Source: Niastella populi (GTDB lineage Bacteria > Bacteroidota > Bacteroidia > Chitinophagales > Chitinophagaceae). Taken from it: DNA of 64,000 nucleotides. Below, piece by piece: positions 8,093-17,201 of the stretch; the stretch's first letter is position 1; each line of letters opens with the position of its first letter. A program made the position numbers and the translations under genes. The notes below the pieces were generated by a model, which was given only the letters and a program-made list of their open reading frames with translations, searched no databases and was not told the origin of the DNA. The stretch spans positions 62,001-126,000 of the forward strand of contig NZ_LWBP01000167.1 of NCBI RefSeq assembly GCF_002078015.1, in the 5' to 3' direction.

Positions 8093-10897
8093 CTACTCTT
8101 TCCCTGAAAAATTAAAGAACAACGTTATGTCCTTCGTATGCATCGGATCTTTCCAGTAGTCAAAATACATATGCTTCTGACCCATGGGACCCATTTTATC
8201 TGCTTTCTGCGATTTAGTGCCGATTGGTGAAATGCCATGCATGAACGACAGGTCGCCATCGGGAAACACAGGCGCCGTGTTGAACGGCGTTACAGAAAAT
8301 TTCGGCGTGAACAGACGAAGGAAAACATCTTCGTTGGCACATACAACAGTCAATGGCTGACCGGTTGTATTCAACTTCACCCAATACAGGTTGGGGTAGT
8401 ATCCTTTAAATTCAGGATAGATCAGTTTGCCTTCCCCAGTTGACGTATTGTTGTATTCTTTATTCCACACGTTCAGCGTACCGCCTTTCATGCGGTTCTT
8501 CCAAACACGGTACGGACCAGTTCCCATCCACTGGGCCGATTTCACTATGCTTTCGGGGAACGAGAAGTTTACGCCTATCAGTGAGGTTTCATAATCTTTA
8601 GGATAGTATTTGATCTGCATTTTCACCCAGCCGGAAGGGAAAATGGTCCATTCCAGTAACTGCACCAGGCTTTTCTTCTGAAACTCACCGGCAACCACCA
8701 CGTTATTACCGTCTTTGCGGGTATTCCATTTTACAAAACCCGTTTCGCCTTCGCATAAGACCGGTCCGTTGCTCAGGGGAATAATGCCTTTTCCGTTCTG
8801 TACGGTTTGCAGCAAGCCGTTATTTTTATGGAAAGAAAGCGTTACATCACCTGCGGTGGCAACGATAAGGGAATCTTTTTCCGATACGGAAACCGCAGCG
8901 CCCCCCTCCTGTTTCACCAGCATATGCGCAATGGCGGTTGGCAGTTTTATAGGCCAGCTCCAGGTAAATATTTCATGTTGCTGTGCATCGAGCGCGGTTA
9001 CATACAGCACGCTGTACTGTTGCCAGTTGGCTGGCAGGTTACAGGTAATGATACCTGTTTTGCCGGGAGCGATATCCGGCACATTCACGGTTCCGGTTAC
9101 ATCGCCGCCTTTCTGCAGGGAAGATAACTTAAACGTGAATTTGCATTGATCGAGGTTGGTGAAATGGTACCGGTTCTCTACACTGAACTGCCCGTTAAAG
9201 GCCGGGGTAAGATCCTTTTTTTCGAAATGCACCGGCGCCCATATTTCTTTTATAGCATAATAGCTGCCTTCTTTTTCATGAAAGGGACCAACGATACCAT
9301 CGGGCGCATGGTTGCCATCGTTATCGATGCTGTCGTTTTTGTCTTTGCGGGCAATGCCTTCATCGGCAAACACCCACAGGAAGCCGCCGGCCGACCTTGG
9401 ATGACGCCACATCAGTTCCCAGTAATCTTCGAGCCCGGCGCCGAGGCCGCCATCATATAATCCATGCAGGAACTCGGTAGGAAAAACGATCTTGTGACCA
9501 TGCAGGTGGGTATCGTTTCCATAATCCCAGTTAATGTAATGTTGGGTATCGAACTCGCGGAACACCTGCCAGGGATGGATCAACGGACGTTTTTGAAGAT
9601 CCAGTTCATCGAACCAATGATCGAGCTCGAAGTTGTGACCGCCTTCGTTACCATTGTCCCAAAGAACAATAGAAGGATGATTGCAGTCATGCGCGATCAT
9701 TTCCTTTGCCAGGATAGAACCGACCTGTGTATCGTATGCTTTGTGCCAGCCGCTCAGTTCATCGAGCACCATTAAACCGAGGGAATCGGTTGCATTCAGG
9801 AAATGCGCATCGGGCGGGTAGTGCGACATACGCACTGCATTCATGTTCATATCCTTTATCATCTGCACATCTGCAATGCTCATGCTTTCATTCATCGTTC
9901 TGCCGGTTGTTGGCCAGAACGAGTGACGGTTCACCCCTTTGAATTTTATTTTTACGCCATTGAGGTAAATGCCATCGCGCTCACGCACTTCAACGGTACG
10001 GAAACCGAATTTCTCCTGAACGGTATGCACGGGTTTGCCTTTCGCCAGCAAGGTAAATTCAACCCGGTAGCGGTTAGGCGTTTCGGGTGTCCACAGTGCG
10101 GGTGAAGCCACGGTAGTTTGTAAGGTGGCCACCGAATCGCCTGCGTTTACTTTCGCAGCAAAAGCGTTCCCCACCTTTGTGTTCCCTGTTATCGTATATA
10201 CTTGCGCGGTCACTTCATCGGCCTGTGCTACGGCCGCCAGTTTTACCCTGGCGGTGAATGCGCCGGTTGCTTTTCCATCAACCGCCACATGCGCTATATG
10301 TTCCGCGGGAAGCGCCTGTAAGAATACGGGCCGGAAAATGCCGCCGAAGATCCAGTAATCACCGCGCCGTTCAGCGCCGTTCACCGATTCATTAGCCGAG
10401 TGTTTGCTTACAGTAACCTCCAACAGGTTCTTTTTACCATACTTCAACAGTTTTGTAATGTTATACGAGAAACTGTAGAATGAACCCTGGTGGGTTGCCC
10501 CGGCCGATTGCCCGTTGATCTTAACTTCGGTATCGGTCATGGACCCTTCAAAAACTATATTGATGGTTTTGCCCTTCCAGTTGGCAGGCACATTGAAATT
10601 GTATTTGTATAAACCCTTTTCTTTACCGCGAACTGAATCTTTATCGTGACCGTAGTTGTATTTTCCAAAACCCTGCTGCTCCCAGTTGGAGGGAACGGGA
10701 ATGGTTGTCCATTTACCCGAATTACGGCCTGCGGTACAAAAAAACTGCCAGTTAACGGTTTTGTCGCTGCCGGTGCCTGACAAATATTGGATCTCCGTAT
10801 TTTGAGCAATCGCTGAGCTGAAAGCCAAAAGCTGAAAGCCTAAAGCGAAACCCAGCGCGCTCAATACATTACCTTTTATATTAGTTTTCATTGACAT
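8093..10897 (-). CDS. Glycoside hydrolase family 2 enzyme (beta-galactosidase/beta-glucuronidase type)
   Basis: I chose ATG 10897 (MSMKTNIKG) or 10891 (MKTNIKG) because the upstream open frame to 10933 has no signal-peptide character, whereas this start leads into a clear one ending SSAIAQ. The protein, about 934 residues, has the GH2 layout: jelly-roll N-domain with PVPSNWEQQGFG, Ig-like domain, TIM barrel with FKGVNRHSFWP and NMNAVRMSHYPP, then C-terminal sandwiches. The acid/base Glu lies in WDNGNEGG (near residue 416) and the likely nucleophile Glu in FPTEFLHG (near 473). It is presumably periplasmic and removes a beta-linked sugar from pectin side chains; whether galactose, glucuronate or arabinopyranose cannot be read from sequence. 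The gene ends 35 bases before the rhamnosidase start and is probably co-transcribed with it. Confidence 0.88.
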   Translation of the reverse strand: MSMKTNIKGNVLSALGFALGFQLLAFSSAIAQNTEIQYLSGTGSDKTVNWQFFCTAGRNSGKWTTIPVPSNWEQQGFGKYNYGHDKDSVRGKEKGLYKYNFNVPANWKGKTINIVFEGSMTDTEVKINGQSAGATHQGSFYSFSYNITKLLKYGKKNLLEVTVSKHSANESVNGAERRGDYWIFGGIFRPVFLQALPAEHIAHVAVDGKATGAFTARVKLAAVAQADEVTAQVYTITGNTKVGNAFAAKVNAGDSVATLQTTVASPALWTPETPNRYRVEFTLLAKGKPVHTVQEKFGFRTVEVRERDGIYLNGVKIKFKGVNRHSFWPTTGRTMNESMSIADVQMIKDMNMNAVRMSHYPPDAHFLNATDSLGLMVLDELSGWHKAYDTQVGSILAKEMIAHDCNHPSIVLWDNGNEGGHNFELDHWFDELDLQKRPLIHPWQVFREFDTQHYINWDYGNDTHLHGHKIVFPTEFLHGLYDGGLGAGLEDYWELMWRHPRSAGGFLWVFADEGIARKDKNDSIDNDGNHAPDGIVGPFHEKEGSYYAIKEIWAPVHFEKKDLTPAFNGQFSVENRYHFTNLDQCKFTFKLSSLQKGGDVTGTVNVPDIAPGKTGIITCNLPANWQQYSVLYVTALDAQQHEIFTWSWPIKLPTAIAHMLVKQEGGAAVSVSEKDSLIVATAGDVTLSFHKNNGLLQTVQNGKGIIPLSNGPVLCEGETGFVKWNTRKDGNNVVVAGEFQKKSLVQLLEWTIFPSGWVKMQIKYYPKDYETSLIGVNFSFPESIVKSAQWMGTGPYRVWKNRMKGGTLNVWNKEYNNTSTGEGKLIYPEFKGYYPNLYWVKLNTTGQPLTVVCANEDVFLRLFTPKFSVTPFNTAPVFPDGDLSFMHGISPIGTKSQKADKMGPMGQKHMYFDYWKDPMHTKDITLFFNFSGKE

Positions 10898-10922
10898 TTT
10901 ATATGCTTGACTATTATGCCTT

Positions 10923-10986
10923 AGGTGTGCCACACCTTCGGATATTTTGCTTTAGGTGTGCCACACCTTCGAGGTGTGGCACACCT
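10923..10986. repeat. Palindromic dispersed repeat, copy 1 (plus an extra half)
   Basis: A perfect inverted repeat has 15-base arms, AGGTGTGCCACACCT at 10954-10968 and its complement at 10972-10986, around a TCG loop. A third copy of the same arm sits at 10923-10937. It lies in the spacer between two glycosidase genes and could fold into a very stable hairpin in the transcript. Confidence 0.9.
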
Positions 10987-10991
10987 GTTTG

Positions 10992-12536
10992 TTATAAATT
11001 TCCGGTCACTTTTTGCAGCGTTGCTGCCGACGCCACTTTTTTTCCATTCACCCACACACTGAATCCTTTTCCTTTTTTATATTTTGTTCCGTCCTTGTCC
11101 CAGATGATGGTAACCTTTTTGCCATGGTACAATACATTGTCGAGGCAGAACCAGTTCCATTCATTTGCGGGTATCAGCGGATTCACTTCAATGATATTAT
11201 CTGCGCGCGGACGCAGTCCAACCAGCCCTGTTATGATGAGGTCGTTGTACGTTGAGTGGTTGTAATAGCGGCTGCGTTCCTGGTCGCCTTTTAACCAGTA
11301 ACCCGTTTTTTCATCGAGGTACTCTCCTATATAGGGGCGGCCGCGATAGTATTGCGATTCCACATACAGTTCCATCAACCGGAAGTAAACAGAATCGTTG
11401 ACCACGTTCTGTTGATAGTTGTTCATTAAATTGGCCATGGCGGTCATGGTTTGCGCCGTGGCATAAGGCCATACGGCGCCATCCCATTCGCATTTACAGC
11501 AGCCATGCGTGCGGAACTGCGGATGGTTCCTTTCTGCGGTGGTTAACCCGAATGGTGCAAAGAACCCACTCTCATCGGTGATCTTTTTCCAGGCCGCTTC
11601 ATAACCTGCATCGGGCAGGTTAAAATACCAGGGAATAAAACCTATTTCTTCGCGAACGTTGGCCATCGTATCGCCAGCCGTTTTGCGCGTTTCGAAAAAC
11701 GTATCCTTTGCATTCCACAGGTACTGTTGGAATAATTGCTTTATGGTGTCTGCTTTCAACGAATACAGCTGCGTTTTCGCTTTGTTACCGGCCATCGTTT
11801 CCATTCTGGCCAATGCCATGGCGTTGCCATACATGTAGCTATTGATAGTGGGACGGGCGTTTTGTTCCCTGCGGCCACCGCTGATGGTTTCTTCCATGGC
11901 ATCCTTTACATCGGTGTTCCAGAAAAGCCCGTTGCGCAGCCGTTTTTCATTCTCCCAGGCGGCGTAATCCGCTTCCAGATCGGGCAGCATGTTCATTAAC
12001 CAGGCGCTGTCGCTATTTACCAGGTAGCGGTTGTACATGGCATAGATATTCCAGCTGCTGAAACCGCGTAATTTTTTCATGGGTTTACCTTCATTCCCGC
12101 GGTACCATACGTTCAGGTAATCGGTGAGGTATTTGTTATCGTGCAACCAGCGTGCCTCATAAATATGATGCCCCAGTGCGCTGGCAATGAGGTTGTATTT
12201 ATCGGCATAATTACGCTTCACCAGGAATTCGGTGAAAACGTAGCCCTGATCGGTTTGCTTCAGGTGTTTACGCAGCGTCCACCAGCGGTAGTACCACATT
12301 TCTTCAAAGTTCTGCTGCGGGCATTCAAACAGGGGAATATTCGCTTTCATCCAATCCCACGATTGTGCGTTGGGAATGGCCTGGGCAATATTTTCATCTT
12401 CCATCTTGTTGAAGTAGTCAACATAGTGACGGAAATTACCAACTTTGAGCACACCACCGCCTTTGCTCTTTTGCGCAAGGGTGATGTTTGTTGTTAATGA
12501 GATGAAAAATGTTAGTATTACTGATGCTTTGATCAT
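10992..12536 (-). CDS. GH63/MGH1-like (alpha/alpha)6 glycoside hydrolase, secreted
   Basis: The 514-residue protein begins with a signal peptide (MIKASVILTFFISL...LAQ). The rest resembles the (alpha/alpha)6-barrel glycosidases grouped as GH63, GH37 and mannosylglycerate-hydrolase-like: repeated Trp/Asn-rich helix ends such as FEEMWYYRWWTLRK, LRGFSSWNIYAMYN, NGLFWNTDVKDAMEETI, CCKCEWDGAVWPYATAQT and YYNHSTYNDLIITGL. The acidic residues in WNTDVKDAMEETI and CEWDGAVWP sit where the catalytic acids usually are. The substrate is not deducible; inverting cleavage of an alpha-linked sugar is the family norm. It is framed by palindromic repeats on both sides, so its mRNA may be processed separately. 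The fold call is good and the exact family less certain. Confidence 0.72.
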   Translation of the reverse strand: MIKASVILTFFISLTTNITLAQKSKGGGVLKVGNFRHYVDYFNKMEDENIAQAIPNAQSWDWMKANIPLFECPQQNFEEMWYYRWWTLRKHLKQTDQGYVFTEFLVKRNYADKYNLIASALGHHIYEARWLHDNKYLTDYLNVWYRGNEGKPMKKLRGFSSWNIYAMYNRYLVNSDSAWLMNMLPDLEADYAAWENEKRLRNGLFWNTDVKDAMEETISGGRREQNARPTINSYMYGNAMALARMETMAGNKAKTQLYSLKADTIKQLFQQYLWNAKDTFFETRKTAGDTMANVREEIGFIPWYFNLPDAGYEAAWKKITDESGFFAPFGLTTAERNHPQFRTHGCCKCEWDGAVWPYATAQTMTAMANLMNNYQQNVVNDSVYFRLMELYVESQYYRGRPYIGEYLDEKTGYWLKGDQERSRYYNHSTYNDLIITGLVGLRPRADNIIEVNPLIPANEWNWFCLDNVLYHGKKVTIIWDKDGTKYKKGKGFSVWVNGKKVASAATLQKVTGNL

Positions 12537-12564
12537 TATTTTTTATTTCAATTCTTCCGTCAAA

Positions 12565-12595
12565 GTGTGCCACGTCTTTGAGACGTGGCACACCT
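12565..12595. repeat. Palindromic dispersed repeat, copy 2
   Basis: GTGTGCCACGTCT (12565-12577) pairs with AGACGTGGCACAC (12581-12593) across a TTG loop and is followed by the conserved CT of the family. It lies between the MGH1-like gene and the BNR gene. The arms differ from copy 1 in the centre (CGTCT instead of CACCT) on both sides, so base pairing is conserved while sequence is not. Confidence 0.88.
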
Positions 12596-12609
12596 GAACA
12601 TTACAGGCT

Positions 12610-14463
12610 TTACAGTTCCTTTTTCGTTTTCATTGACTTGATATAATAAACCGCCTCCCTGGCCTGTGCGCCGGCGTTGGGCAGGTCGTACATCTGGTCG
12701 GTAGGGGTATCGGCATTGGGGAAACGGCGCACATCGCCTGTTCTGAACACAATGCGTTGTACGTTCTCCAGCGGGGCAAAAAAGATCTGGTTTCCGCCCT
12801 GCTGTTTTCCATTTACGGCTACGGTATAAAAACGGGCCTCTGTATTCAAAGAAACGGTGATCTCATATTTTTCTCCTGCCTTATAGGTGGTAAGGTTCTT
12901 ATTCCTGTATCCGGGCTTTACGGTCAATGAACCTGTTGAATCGAATACCAGCCTGATGCCCGGAATGCCTTTGGCATCCTGGAATTCGATGTGCAGATTG
13001 CCATGATCGGCCTGTTGCGGTACCACGGTAAATGTGGCCGTCATTTTTCTGGCAGCGGGCAGCACATGTTCAGCTTTTGCATAATCGAACGGATCTTTGT
13101 CTTTCAATGCCAATGCCTGCGTTCCGTCAGGTGCTTTTTCCACGGCAACAGGCGCCCATAACGGACTGAAGATATTCCACTCCTTCAGCGCATTTGCCGG
13201 GGGCAGCTGAGCGAAATCGTCATTCACATCACGGTCAACTTTATCCCTTACAGGCACAGGTATGTTCGACACCCAGATATCTTCTTTATTCATGCTGTAT
13301 GTAACCCAGCAATTGCCATCGGGCGATTGGGCGCCGGCTTCCAGTCCGCGCACATACTGCGGCCCGTAACTTTTGTAATTACCGCCATACCGCATGGACG
13401 TTATTTCACCATTCACCAGCAACAGGTTTTTATAGTTAAGGCCATCGTCGCTTACAGAAAGCGCCAGCGGCCAGCGGAACTCCGAGGGGTTATAAACAGT
13501 AACATATTTACCGTCTGCTGTACGTTGTCCCCAGATTTTGGCATTGCTGTTAACGAAGCGGGGCGCGCGAACGGGATTGTACAACCAGGTTTTGCCTTTG
13601 TCGGCACTGATGGAGGTGAGGGCCACTTTCCAGAAACCTACCGTTCTGCCATCGGGCAGCTGGTAATAGTTGAATGCTTTGTAATTCTCGTTATGCAATG
13701 CCACGAGCGGATCGTTACGATCTGCTTCTTCGGCCCATTGCTGTATCAGCAGCGTATTCCCCAGCGCCTCTTTACAGGCTTCTACAAAACCTTTGTCCTT
13801 ACTGCGTTCAAAGAAGGGATACGAGGTATTTTTTTCGTTGAAGGCATGATTGTAACGGATGAAATAGACCGGCCCAAAGCTGCCGTCTTTATAAATTTCA
13901 CGCACCACCCGGCCAACACCGTTGCCATCATTGGGATCGTCTTTCGGACCTAACACCAACCCATAATAGGCAAACATCAGCAACCGGTTCTTATTAGAAA
14001 TATAAAAACCCATGCGCTGGTGCATTACGGCGGTGAGGTCTTTTGCCACGCCGTTGTAACCTTCCTTTTTGGTACCATCGGGAATTTTATATGGCGGGAA
14101 CGCTACTGCCGGGGCCGACCATTTATAACCGTCTTTCGAGGTTTGTAAGAACGATTGCCCCGGTGGTATATGTTCACCTACGGGATTGCTTAAATATTCC
14201 AGGAAAAATGTATTGTTCCAATAGGTAAGCATGGGGGCGTGATTGTACGTCCACCCAAAACCGGTAGTGGAGTCTTTTATATCCCGGTTGGCACGCATTG
14301 TCTGAATGTTATGCACGCCTACTGCCGGCGACAACTGCCCATGGTGATAGTCGACATTCGACAGGGTGGTTCCTACGTACCGTACGGTGTCCTGAGCGGA
14401 TGCCTTAATGCTGCTCATGGCCAACAATGCTGCAACTGATATCTTATTAATACGAATCATCAT
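12610..14463 (-). CDS. Secreted BNR/sialidase-like beta-propeller protein, possible GH145-type rhamnosidase
   Basis: The 617-residue protein has a signal peptide ending IKASAQ, a beta-propeller of about 400 residues and a C-terminal sandwich (about 430-610) resembling a concanavalin-like binding domain. Recognisable strings are VGVHNIQTMRANR, TGFGWTYNHAPMLTYW, SKDGYKWSAP and SADKGKTW, the last two being Asp-box-like. I associate the HNIQTMRAN/YNHAPML type of N-terminus with Bacteroidota propeller enzymes that cleave rhamnosyl-glucuronate (GH145/PL27 neighbourhood), where a His is catalytic; His in VGVHN is a candidate. That link is from memory and should be treated as a hypothesis. Sitting inside a pectin locus supports action on a capped uronic acid side chain. 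It may also start at 14460. Confidence 0.65.
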   Translation of the reverse strand: MMIRINKISVAALLAMSSIKASAQDTVRYVGTTLSNVDYHHGQLSPAVGVHNIQTMRANRDIKDSTTGFGWTYNHAPMLTYWNNTFFLEYLSNPVGEHIPPGQSFLQTSKDGYKWSAPAVAFPPYKIPDGTKKEGYNGVAKDLTAVMHQRMGFYISNKNRLLMFAYYGLVLGPKDDPNDGNGVGRVVREIYKDGSFGPVYFIRYNHAFNEKNTSYPFFERSKDKGFVEACKEALGNTLLIQQWAEEADRNDPLVALHNENYKAFNYYQLPDGRTVGFWKVALTSISADKGKTWLYNPVRAPRFVNSNAKIWGQRTADGKYVTVYNPSEFRWPLALSVSDDGLNYKNLLLVNGEITSMRYGGNYKSYGPQYVRGLEAGAQSPDGNCWVTYSMNKEDIWVSNIPVPVRDKVDRDVNDDFAQLPPANALKEWNIFSPLWAPVAVEKAPDGTQALALKDKDPFDYAKAEHVLPAARKMTATFTVVPQQADHGNLHIEFQDAKGIPGIRLVFDSTGSLTVKPGYRNKNLTTYKAGEKYEITVSLNTEARFYTVAVNGKQQGGNQIFFAPLENVQRIVFRTGDVRRFPNADTPTDQMYDLPNAGAQAREAVYYIKSMKTKKEL

Positions 14464-14702
14464 TTAAATACTTTTTCGTCAATGGTGAATGGTCAATGGT
14501 CAATCGTGAATCGGCTATCGGGAAAACCGCTGCAAGCTTCAAGCCGCAAGCTGCACGCTGCAAGCTGCAAGCTGCACGCTGCAGGCAAATACATGTCGCC
14601 GAAGCCGACATTTTGTATTCTGTATTCCCTTTTTAATTTCTCATTCGTCATTTCTTATTTCCCTGTTTTCCACTTCGACGTTCAATATTCAACATTCGAT
14701 AT
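14464..14702. repeat. Spacer with three types of imperfect short tandem repeats
   Basis: The 239-base spacer has no gene. It holds GGTGAATGGTCAATGGTCAAT-like units (14480-14515), then an array of GCTGCAAGC/GCTGCACGC units (14529-14585), then ATTCAACATTCGATATTC units (about 14676-14704). The GCTGCAAGC array recurs at 15625-15662 and in decayed form at 32141-32171; the ATTCGACATTC type recurs at 32288-32338. Confidence 0.7.
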
Positions 14703-15608
14703 TCATCTGTTTTCTGTATTCAACACCCCTTTCAACTCCTTCCTCGTTGCCATAAAGATCGTCCCATGTTTATGTCCATGCGGAACCGATACGGCCGCTG
14801 AATCGAAATGGATAAAATCGGATGTCTTTACGGCGTCGTAGGTTTTGTTGCGATAGGAGTCGAAATAGATCAACCACTCCTTACCTACTTTTGCTACAGA
14901 AGGGCCTTCGGTAAAATTATCGGTGAAGGGAGCGGATATATTGGTCCAGGGACCAAGCGGACTTTTTCCAAATGCTACTTTTATATTGCGGTTAGGGCGG
15001 GTATTGTCTTTATGCACCAGCACATAATCTTTTGCGGCTCTTTTTACGATCACCGCATCTATTACGCTGAAGCCGGGATCAAGGTATAATTTTGAGGGCG
15101 AAAAGGTTTTGAAATCCTTCGTCACCGTATAGTACAGGCGGTGGTTATTGTTCTCATCCTCCTGCCCTTTCGGGAATTTGAACGGAATGGTGGAAGCCCA
15201 CACGATCACGTACTGGTTATTCTCATCGTCATAAAACAACTCGGGCGCCCATACATTTACCACATTCGAATCGCTTTCCATTACGGGAATAAATTCGGGT
15301 GCCGACCAGTTCACGAGATCTTTTGACCGGGCATGACCAAAACCTTTGTCCTTGTTCCAGCCGCTCGTCCAAACAAGATGGTAGGTACCATCGACGCCTT
15401 TGGCAATGGAAGGGTCGCGCAATACTTTGCTGCCCACTTCGGGTTTTACAAAAGTGCGGCCCACATCGGTCCATTTGTAGCCATCATAGCTGTACAAAAA
15501 ACGCAACCCGTCGGTAGCGGGCTCGTTGAACGACGTGAACATGTACACGGGTTTTTGGGCCGTGCATGACAGCAGAAAAAGGAATGTTATGTATATTAAG
15601 TGTCGCAT
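14703..15608 (-). CDS. GH43-type five-bladed propeller glycosidase, lipoprotein
   Basis: This 301-residue protein starts with a lipoprotein signal (ITFLFLLSC, acylated Cys15), so it is probably anchored in the outer membrane or facing the periplasm. It shows the GH43 triad pattern in order: Asp65 in LRDPSIAK (base), Asp184 in SVIDAVIVK (pKa modulator) and Glu234 in TEGPSVAK (acid), with NVWAPELFYD between. GH43 enzymes invert and remove arabinofuranose, xylose or galactose. The short length means a bare catalytic domain without a binding module. It is isolated by repeat-rich spacers on both sides but shares the strand of the locus. Family likely, substrate unknown. Confidence 0.78.
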   Translation of the reverse strand: MRHLIYITFLFLLSCTAQKPVYMFTSFNEPATDGLRFLYSYDGYKWTDVGRTFVKPEVGSKVLRDPSIAKGVDGTYHLVWTSGWNKDKGFGHARSKDLVNWSAPEFIPVMESDSNVVNVWAPELFYDDENNQYVIVWASTIPFKFPKGQEDENNNHRLYYTVTKDFKTFSPSKLYLDPGFSVIDAVIVKRAAKDYVLVHKDNTRPNRNIKVAFGKSPLGPWTNISAPFTDNFTEGPSVAKVGKEWLIYFDSYRNKTYDAVKTSDFIHFDSAAVSVPHGHKHGTIFMATRKELKGVLNTENR

Positions 15609-15715
15609 GTTTGATTATGAATACAGCTGCAAGCTACACGCTGCAAGCTGCAAGCTGCAAGCCAAATACAAATACAAGAACTAAAAACTAAAAACTAAGA
15701 ACTAAGAACTGATAA
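15609..15715. repeat. Spacer with GCTGCAAGC array and ACTAAGAACT array
   Basis: Units of GCTGCAAGC/GCTACACGC occupy 15625-15662, followed by AACTAAAAACTAAGAACTAAG units from about 15673 that run to the end of the neighbouring gene near 15734. The second array therefore reaches the last codons of the apiosidase gene. Confidence 0.7.
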
Positions 15716-17125
15716 CTAAGAACTGAGAACTAAAACCCAGTCATTCCCAGGTTTCACATCACCGGGAGCATCAAACTCCCTTGTTCCTTTATTCTCAAAA
15801 TCTCCGATCGATGTATATTTTCCGTCGCGTGGATTGAACCATGATGCTTTTATGCTTTTGCCAGACAGTTTGTCCATTTTCACTGAAATAGTGCGGCCGG
15901 TATAAGTATAGATCAGCGCATAGTTCTTTCCGCGGGTAGCAAACAGCCGATCATACTTTTCACCCACATTTCCGGCAATCAGCGACTGATCGGGCACGCG
16001 GTCGAAATACGACTTTGACAGCATCAGGTCTTTGAGATGCACCATCTGTGAAGCGCCCGGCGCATCGATGGCATCGTACCAGTAATTCGTTACACCGTAA
16101 TTGCCATCGGTATCATGGGGGCGGTGCATTTGCATTACCGCATTATTTCCATACGTATAACCGCAGCCACCGGCAAATACCGACCAGTAAGCATAGCGGC
16201 GTACGTCATTGTCGTTCCAGCGTACTTCCAGCGAATCGTGCAAACCCTGCGGGATCTCTTCATACGAAGGCTCACCGTCGAAAGTGGGTTTTGCAGGCTT
16301 CCGGGCATAATCCATTTCCACATATTTCCAGTTGTCTTCGCCAAAATGCAGGTCGCCTTTGCTGGTATCCTGGTTATAACGGCGGTGGCCACTCTGAAAC
16401 ATATTGAACTGCAGCCATGGTTCGTTGTGAAACCAGATGGATGACGTGTGACGGCCGCGCGGGTGGAAGGTCAATAAATGACCGGGGTCCTTTTTATGTA
16501 AGGTTTTACCCAGGGCCTGCCATACCGCTATGCCTTCAGTGCCTTTGATATCGCCGCCATTCAGCCATATGATATTGATGTGCGACTTATACCTGCTGGT
16601 TAAAAAATTTGCATATTGTTTTACCTGGGCCACATTTACCTTTCCTGCTTTTACTTCACTACCCCATACAGGCACCATCGCTATATAAATACCTCTTTCG
16701 GCAGCGGCTTTGACTACGAAATCCACATGGTCCCAATAGTCATACTCAGCAGCATTATCAGGATTATTTCCCGGTGTAGTAACAGGCATGGCCACATTGC
16801 CGCCTTTTAAAGCAGTATCGCCATAGGCATTCACCACTTTGGTGGTATGCAGCACCATTACCTGTATTACATTGAATCCTTTTGCCTGGCGATCATCGAG
16901 AAATTTGATCACCTCTTCGCGTTTGAGTTTCGAAAACAATAACCAGCCGGTATCGCCCAGCCAAAAGAATGGCTTGCCATCAGCCGTCATAAAATAGCGG
17001 CCATTGGGCGCAATCTTCAAAGGCTGTACCGGTTGCAGGTTCGCAACCATTGCCGATGCCTCATCCTTCTTACGAAAACCAGCCGCCAACGCTGCTATCA
17101 ATACTATTGAGAAAAATTTATACAT
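15716..17125 (-). CDS. GH140-type apiosidase (DUF4038 plus putative collagen-binding domain)
   Basis: The start at ATG 17125 (MYKFFSIVLIAAL, signal peptide) is preferred; the longer frame to 17236 overlaps the next gene and is uncharged with signal features. The mature protein has the DUF4038 TIM barrel, opening with NGRYFMTADGKPFFWLGDTGW and KGFNVIQVMVL. Candidate catalytic residues are Asp192 (WLNGGDIKG) and Glu285 (FDGEPSYEE), spaced as in the known RG-II endo-apiosidase family GH140. The last 90 residues are a small beta-sandwich of the collagen-binding-like type. GH140 cuts the apiose to galacturonate bond that attaches RG-II side chains A and B to the backbone, so this gene is the best single marker that RG-II is a target. 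It ends in ACTAAGAACT-repeat sequence. Confidence 0.85.
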   Translation of the reverse strand: MYKFFSIVLIAALAAGFRKKDEASAMVANLQPVQPLKIAPNGRYFMTADGKPFFWLGDTGWLLFSKLKREEVIKFLDDRQAKGFNVIQVMVLHTTKVVNAYGDTALKGGNVAMPVTTPGNNPDNAAEYDYWDHVDFVVKAAAERGIYIAMVPVWGSEVKAGKVNVAQVKQYANFLTSRYKSHINIIWLNGGDIKGTEGIAVWQALGKTLHKKDPGHLLTFHPRGRHTSSIWFHNEPWLQFNMFQSGHRRYNQDTSKGDLHFGEDNWKYVEMDYARKPAKPTFDGEPSYEEIPQGLHDSLEVRWNDNDVRRYAYWSVFAGGCGYTYGNNAVMQMHRPHDTDGNYGVTNYWYDAIDAPGASQMVHLKDLMLSKSYFDRVPDQSLIAGNVGEKYDRLFATRGKNYALIYTYTGRTISVKMDKLSGKSIKASWFNPRDGKYTSIGDFENKGTREFDAPGDVKPGNDWVLVLSS

Positions 17126-17160
17126 ACCAGTTCTATAGTAATTCTTAATTATTATGCTCA

Positions 17161-17192
17161 AGGTGTGCCACGTATTGTAAACTTGCACACCT
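17161..17192. repeat. Palindromic dispersed repeat, copy 3 (decayed)
   Basis: Outer arms AGGTGTGC (17161-17168) and GCACACCT (17185-17192) are intact, but the centre no longer pairs. It lies between the apiosidase start and the stop of the upstream gene. Confidence 0.75.
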
Positions 17193-17201
17193 GCTGTTAA
17201 C

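Noticed and set aside
14529-14585. GCTGCAAGC tandem array considered as CRISPR
   Set aside because: Units are about 9 bases, contiguous and without spacers; no cas genes are nearby.
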